Positions 60,882-64,000 of a stretch of DNA of 64,000 nt are shown here, piece by piece. Source of the DNA: Nocardia exalbida NBRC 100660. Lineage in GTDB: Bacteria > Actinomycetota > Actinomycetes > Mycobacteriales > Mycobacteriaceae. The notes below the pieces were generated by a model that saw only the letters and a program-made list of their open reading frames with translations, searched no databases and was not told where the DNA came from. Position numbers and translations under genes: made by a program. The stretch is from the NCBI RefSeq assembly GCF_000308575.1, contig NZ_BAFZ01000068.1:1-64000 (forward strand), in the 5' to 3' direction. Within the stretch, counting starts at the first letter, position 1. Every line of letters starts with the position of its first letter.

Positions 60882-61320
60882 CTAGCAGCGTTCATACCGA
60901 CGCGCGTAGGGCTGCGACTCCGGTGAAACATCGCGCCAGGATGGCTGGCAACCGCCGACGAAGACCGCGAAACCGGGGCCGCTGCGCGTTTCGATCGTGT
61001 AGTCGACCACGGCACCGGGCTGGGCCGAGTAGGGAAGATGCTTTTCGGCGAGTTGTGTTGCCTGCGCTGCGGTGAGCTGCTTTCCGACAGGAGGATATAT
61101 CGCGACGTCCAGGGTGCGGCCTGCTTTGCCGGGCGGGTCGTAGACGGCAATCCGGACGAAGAATGGGGTGGGTTGATCGGTCAGGAACCACTCCCACATC
61201 TCGAGTTCGCTATCGGACAGGAAGCGGGGTCGGCTGGACGGGAAGATGGGTCGGAATCGAACATCCTGTGAGCAGGACTGCCACCATCATCAATATGACG
61301 GTCGGGGTGGTTGAGCGCAT
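60882..61320 (-). pseudogene. Lipoprotein gene with a one-base frameshift
   Basis: From the ATG at 61320 the sequence encodes a lipoprotein signal, MRSTTPTVILMMVAVLLTGC, with lipobox LTGC, then SIPTHLPVQPTPLPVR and a stop at 61210. The neighbouring frame continues with RFLSDSELEMWEWFLTDQPT, then PFFVRIAVYDPPGKAGRTLD and ends at 60882. Removing one C from the CCCC run (GGGG at 61226-61229 on the plus strand) joins them into a 145-residue lipoprotein with a conserved-looking C terminus (GFAVFVGGCQPSW). The gene is broken by one base, or the run was misread. It might otherwise be a 105-residue protein starting at 61199, which lacks an export signal. No family is recognised. Confidence 0.65.
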
Positions 61321-61827
61321 AACGTTTCATTCTGGCGTCCGGGATGCCAGGCGATGCTAGCGGATTTCGGTCATGACGCTGGCCGGATCCCACAGTCGGC
61401 CCGCCGCGGCACGATCCAACCGTGCGATACAGGCCGCCGCGAGTTCGAGCTGTCCACGGTTGGTCTGCCATCACACCGGCATATCGCCTCCGATCACCAC
61501 CGCGCCGGGGTCTCCAGCCATGGTGCCCCCGTGGCCGCAAAGGGATTTGGCCGGCAAACACTGCGCGATCGATCATCGTGACAGGAGCAGTGCAGATCAC
61601 CGATGGGCGAGGCGCACCGCGGCCATGGAAAGGCAATCGCACTGCGCCGTGACGCACGTCACGCCCGGCGTGTGTCACACACACAGAGCAGCCGGTGTCT
61701 GGTGTCCGACCAGTTACACCAACGGGAAGCTGACAGCGATGCCCGCGCACCGCATCGTCGAGCAGCCCGTCGGCGACCTTCGGATCGTCCAGACGAATCC
61801 GAGTCGCCTGAACCCCAGGAGAAGCTC
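61321..61827. other. Intergenic region before doxX
   Basis: No gene is supported in these 507 bases. Open frames are weak and partly antisense to each other. Two palindromic sites (61649-61680) are given separately. The left part probably holds the promoter of the frameshifted lipoprotein gene. Confidence 0.5.
61649..61680. promoter_or_regulatory. Crp-like palindromes upstream of doxX
   Basis: GTGACGCACGTCAC (61649-61662) follows the GTGA-N6-TCAC core of Crp/GlxR-type sites, and GTGTGTCACAC (61670-61680) is a second palindrome. They lie about 150 bases upstream of the doxX start. The outer bases differ from the full TGTGA-TCACA pattern. Confidence 0.4.
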
Positions 61828-62220
61828 ATGAATCTCGCCCTCTGGATCGTTGCCGGGCTACTTGCCGCGCTTTCCCTTTTCGGTGGCCTCACCAAGACTT
61901 TCATGCCCAAGGCCGAATTGGACGAATTGGGCGCGAAGTCCGGTGGGGGATGGACGATGCACGCAAGCGCCGGTTTCGTCAAAACTCTCGGAGTTCTCGA
62001 GATCCTGGCCGCGGCGGGCCTGATCCTGCCCGCCGCCTTGGACATCGCACCGGTGATGGTGGCGGTGACTGCCGTCTGCTGGATCCTGTTGATGGTCGGC
62101 GCGATGATCACCCACGGCCGTTACGGCCAGTACAAATACGTCGCGCTGAACCTCGTCTACCTCGCGCTGGCCGCCTTCGTGGCATGGGGCCGTTTCGGTC
62201 CCGAATCCTTCACCGGCTGA
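61828..62220 (+). CDS. DoxX family membrane protein
   Basis: A 130-residue protein with four hydrophobic helices, of the DoxX/DoxX-like family. LWIVAGLLAALSLFGGLTKT begins it; KTLGVLEILAAAGLILPAAL and MVAVTAVCWILLMVGAMITH are the following helices, with GRYGQYKYVALNLVYLALAA at the end. Members occur in membrane oxidoreductase complexes linked to thiol or oxidative stress; the role here is unknown. The ATG follows CCAGGAGAAGCTC. It is isolated, with two Crp-like palindromes upstream and an oxidoreductase converging from the right. Confidence 0.88.
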   Translation: MNLALWIVAGLLAALSLFGGLTKTFMPKAELDELGAKSGGGWTMHASAGFVKTLGVLEILAAAGLILPAALDIAPVMVAVTAVCWILLMVGAMITHGRYGQYKYVALNLVYLALAAFVAWGRFGPESFTG

Positions 62221-62310
62221 TTCAGGTGAGTGGCCGGTCTCTCGTCCGCGGGGCACGCACCCGAGGCGAGTTCACCCCGATCAGCGAGTCAGAAGACGTG
62301 ATCGACCACG

Positions 62311-63357
62311 CTAGTCGCTCCCCGCGGTGGACCGGGTAGCGGTCACGAGGGGAGCGAGACGAGGCAGCACCGATTCACCGTACGCCTGGAGGGTCGCGGT
62401 TTTCGCGTCGTGCTGGAGGTAGACGGCGAATTGGTCCACGCCCAGCTCCGCGAGGCCGCGCAACCGGGACAGCTGGTCGTCGGGCGTGCCCAGCAGGCAG
62501 AAGCGGTCCACGATGGCGTCGGGCACGAATTCGGCGTGCACGTTGTCCGCGCGTCCGTGCTGGTTGTAGTCGTAACCTCGCCTGCCTTCGACGTAGTCGG
62601 TGAGGGCGGCCGGAATATCGCCCGTCGTCCCGTATCTCTCGACGATCTCCGCCACGTGGTTGCCGACCATCCCGCCGAACCATCGGCACTGTCGGCGCGC
62701 GTGCGCCAGCGCCGCGTCCGTCCCGTCGGTGACGTAAGCGGGCGCGGCGACGCAGATCCGCACCGTCGCCGGGTCCCGGCCCGCGCGCTCGGCCGCCGCG
62801 CGCACCCGCGCGATGGTCCATGCGGTGATGTCCGGGTCGGCCAGCTGCAGGATGAAGCCGTCCGCGACCGCGCCGGTCAAGTCGAGAGCACGTGGCCCGT
62901 AGCCCGCTACCCATACCTCCAGCCGCGAGTCCGCCGCCCACGGCAGCCGGACCACCGTGTCATCGATTCGCGCGCTGCGCCCGTTGCCCAGCTCCCGGAT
63001 CACCTCCACCGCTTGCCGCAGCGTTGCCAGGGTGGCGGGTTTCCCGCCTTGCGTGCGCACCGCCGAGTCACCGCGCCCGATCCCGCACAGTGTGCGGTTG
63101 CCGAACATCTCGTTGAGGGTGGCGAAGGTCGACGCGGTCACCGTCCAGTCCCGGGTGGCCGGGTTGGTCACCATCGGACCGACCATCACCTTGCGGGTGG
63201 CCGCGAGGATCTGGCTGTAGATGACATACGGCTCCTGCCAGAGCAGATGCGAGTCGAAGGTCCAGACGTGGGAGAACCCGTACGTCTCCGCGAGCCTGGC
63301 CAGTTCGATCACCCGCGAGGCCGGGGGCGTGCATTGCAGCACCAGACCGATGTCCAT
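62311..63357 (-). CDS. LLM-class F420-dependent oxidoreductase, TIGR03842-like
   Basis: A 348-residue luciferase-like TIM-barrel enzyme. MDIGLVLQCTPPASRVIELA, ETYGFSHVWTFDSHLLWQEP and LCGIGRGDSAVRTQGGKPAT are typical of the F420-dependent group associated with hydantoin and pyrimidine catabolism (TIGR03842). LEVWVAGYGPRALDLTGAVA closes the central sheet. Reduction or oxidation with F420 is expected; the substrate is unknown. It follows a hydantoinase/dihydropyrimidinase gene on the same strand (34 bases apart), which supports a role in cyclic-ureide breakdown. Confidence 0.88.
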   Translation of the reverse strand: MDIGLVLQCTPPASRVIELARLAETYGFSHVWTFDSHLLWQEPYVIYSQILAATRKVMVGPMVTNPATRDWTVTASTFATLNEMFGNRTLCGIGRGDSAVRTQGGKPATLATLRQAVEVIRELGNGRSARIDDTVVRLPWAADSRLEVWVAGYGPRALDLTGAVADGFILQLADPDITAWTIARVRAAAERAGRDPATVRICVAAPAYVTDGTDAALAHARRQCRWFGGMVGNHVAEIVERYGTTGDIPAALTDYVEGRRGYDYNQHGRADNVHAEFVPDAIVDRFCLLGTPDDQLSRLRGLAELGVDQFAVYLQHDAKTATLQAYGESVLPRLAPLVTATRSTAGSD

Positions 63358-63391
63358 GCGGCACTCTCCGTTTCGAGGATCGAAAGGCGCG

Positions 63392-64000
63392 TCAGATCAG
63401 GTTCTGCGAGAGGTCACGCTTGACGAACCGGCCGTGTCCCGCGCGACCGAGATAGCCGCCGCCGTCCACGACCACCCGGCCCCGGGACAGCACCGTGTCG
63501 ACGTGACCGTCGATCTCGAATCCCTCGTAGGCCGAGTAGTCCATGTTCATGTGGTGGGTCTTGCCGAGACCGATGCTGGTGTGGCCGTCCGGGTCGTAGA
63601 TGACGATGTCGGCGTCCGCCCCCGGGCTGATCACTCCTTTGCGCGGGTACATGCCGAACATCCGGGCCGGCGCGGTGCAGCAGACCTCGACCCAGCGTTC
63701 CAGCGAGATCCGCCCGCTCCGGACGCCCTGGAACATCAGGTCCATCCGATGCTCGACGCCGCCGATGCCGTTGGGGATCTTGCTGAAGTCGCCGAGACCC
63801 AGCTTCTTCTGGTCCTTCATGCAGAACGGGCAGTGGTCGGTGCCCACGGTCGTGACGTCACCGGTCCGCAGATAGCGCCACAGCTCGTCCTGATGCCCCT
63901 CGGCCTTCGATCGCAGCGGTGTCGAGCACACCCACTTCGCGCCCTCGAAACCCGCTGCGCCCAGCTGATCTTCGAGCGAGAGGTACAGGTACTGCGGGCA
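63392..64000 (-). CDS. Dihydropyrimidinase/D-hydantoinase, C-terminal part (cut by window end)
   Basis: The last 202 codons of a hydantoinase-type cyclic amidohydrolase, which opens dihydropyrimidine or 5-substituted hydantoin rings. CPQYLYLSLEDQ at the window edge is the expected segment before the active-site Asp; TVGTDHCPFCMKDQKKLGLG holds that Asp and the conserved Cys. FSKIPNGIGGVEHRMDLMFQ and the C-terminal ISPGADADIVIYDPDG are normal. The N-terminal metal-binding HxH lies outside the window, so the full gene is not seen and no start can be given. It is upstream of the F420-dependent oxidoreductase and likely co-transcribed. Confidence 0.92.
   Translation of the reverse strand, partial: CPQYLYLSLEDQLGAAGFEGAKWVCSTPLRSKAEGHQDELWRYLRTGDVTTVGTDHCPFCMKDQKKLGLGDFSKIPNGIGGVEHRMDLMFQGVRSGRISLERWVEVCCTAPARMFGMYPRKGVISPGADADIVIYDPDGHTSIGLGKTHHMNMDYSAYEGFEIDGHVDTVLSRGRVVVDGGGYLGRAGHGRFVKRDLSQNLI

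Overview
This window is GC-rich actinobacterial DNA, most probably from Nocardia or a close mycolic-acid-containing relative. The reasons are a complete Pup-proteasome gene set (pup, prcB, prcA, pafA, dop), the WYL regulators pafB/pafC, several F420/deazaflavin-type oxidoreductases, a DprE2-like reductase, and a gene order that follows the Mycobacterium tuberculosis Rv2062c-Rv2112c segment (recalled from knowledge, not searched). No rRNA, tRNA, CRISPR array, transposase or phage gene was seen.

Layout. 0-4 kb: a DUF4235 membrane protein, a STAS anti-sigma-factor antagonist, a cytochrome P450, a WYL regulator and a small exported glycine-zipper protein. 4-8 kb: cobN, transcribed leftward behind a cobalamin riboswitch. 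8-14.6 kb: an insertion relative to the mycobacterial order, holding a divergent TetR/MFS efflux pair, a frameshifted SnoaL-like gene, a DUF574-type methyltransferase, a MetE-like zinc protein, a small unknown protein and an exported alpha/beta hydrolase. 14.6-24.6 kb: cobG, then a dimethylargininase-like gene divergent from an Lrp regulator, then cobH-cobIJ, a coiled-coil protein, a PadR regulator with a perfect palindrome, and the leftward group DprE2-like SDR - cobL - exported glycine-zipper protein - cobK, followed by an Rv2074-like F420 enzyme. cobM, expected between cobK and cobL, is not in the window. 24.6-41.4 kb: pepE, a 5'-3' exonuclease, a tandem hairpin repeat, a DUF4333 protein, helY, tatC, tatA, a ketopantoate-reductase-family gene, pafC, pafB, a thiamine-binding protein, pafA, then pup-prcB-prcA, and dop. 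A second, inverted copy of the hairpin repeat lies between pup and dop. 41.5-64 kb: a more accessory region with DUF418, two NUDIX hydrolases, DUF427, AraC, an L,D-transpeptidase, two deazaflavin-dependent nitroreductases, AIM24, an ArsC-like protein, a class III aminotransferase, SRPBCC, an SDR, PucR, an acyl-CoA catabolic operon next to an amino-acid permease and an RpiR regulator, a frameshifted lipoprotein gene, DoxX, and the start of a hydantoin/pyrimidine catabolic locus cut by the window end.

How they work together. The cob genes supply cobalt chelation, ring contraction and methylations of aerobic cobalamin synthesis, and the riboswitch should lower cobN expression when cobalamin is plentiful. 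pup, pafA, dop and prcBA form the pupylation-proteasome pathway. PafB/PafC are known DNA-damage response activators in mycobacteria, and TatA/TatC form part of the twin-arginine exporter. The strongest unexplained structure is the hairpin repeat family: four 122-bp tandem units at 26.97-27.45 kb and a related single copy in inverted orientation at 39.42-39.55 kb, with paired base changes that preserve the stems.
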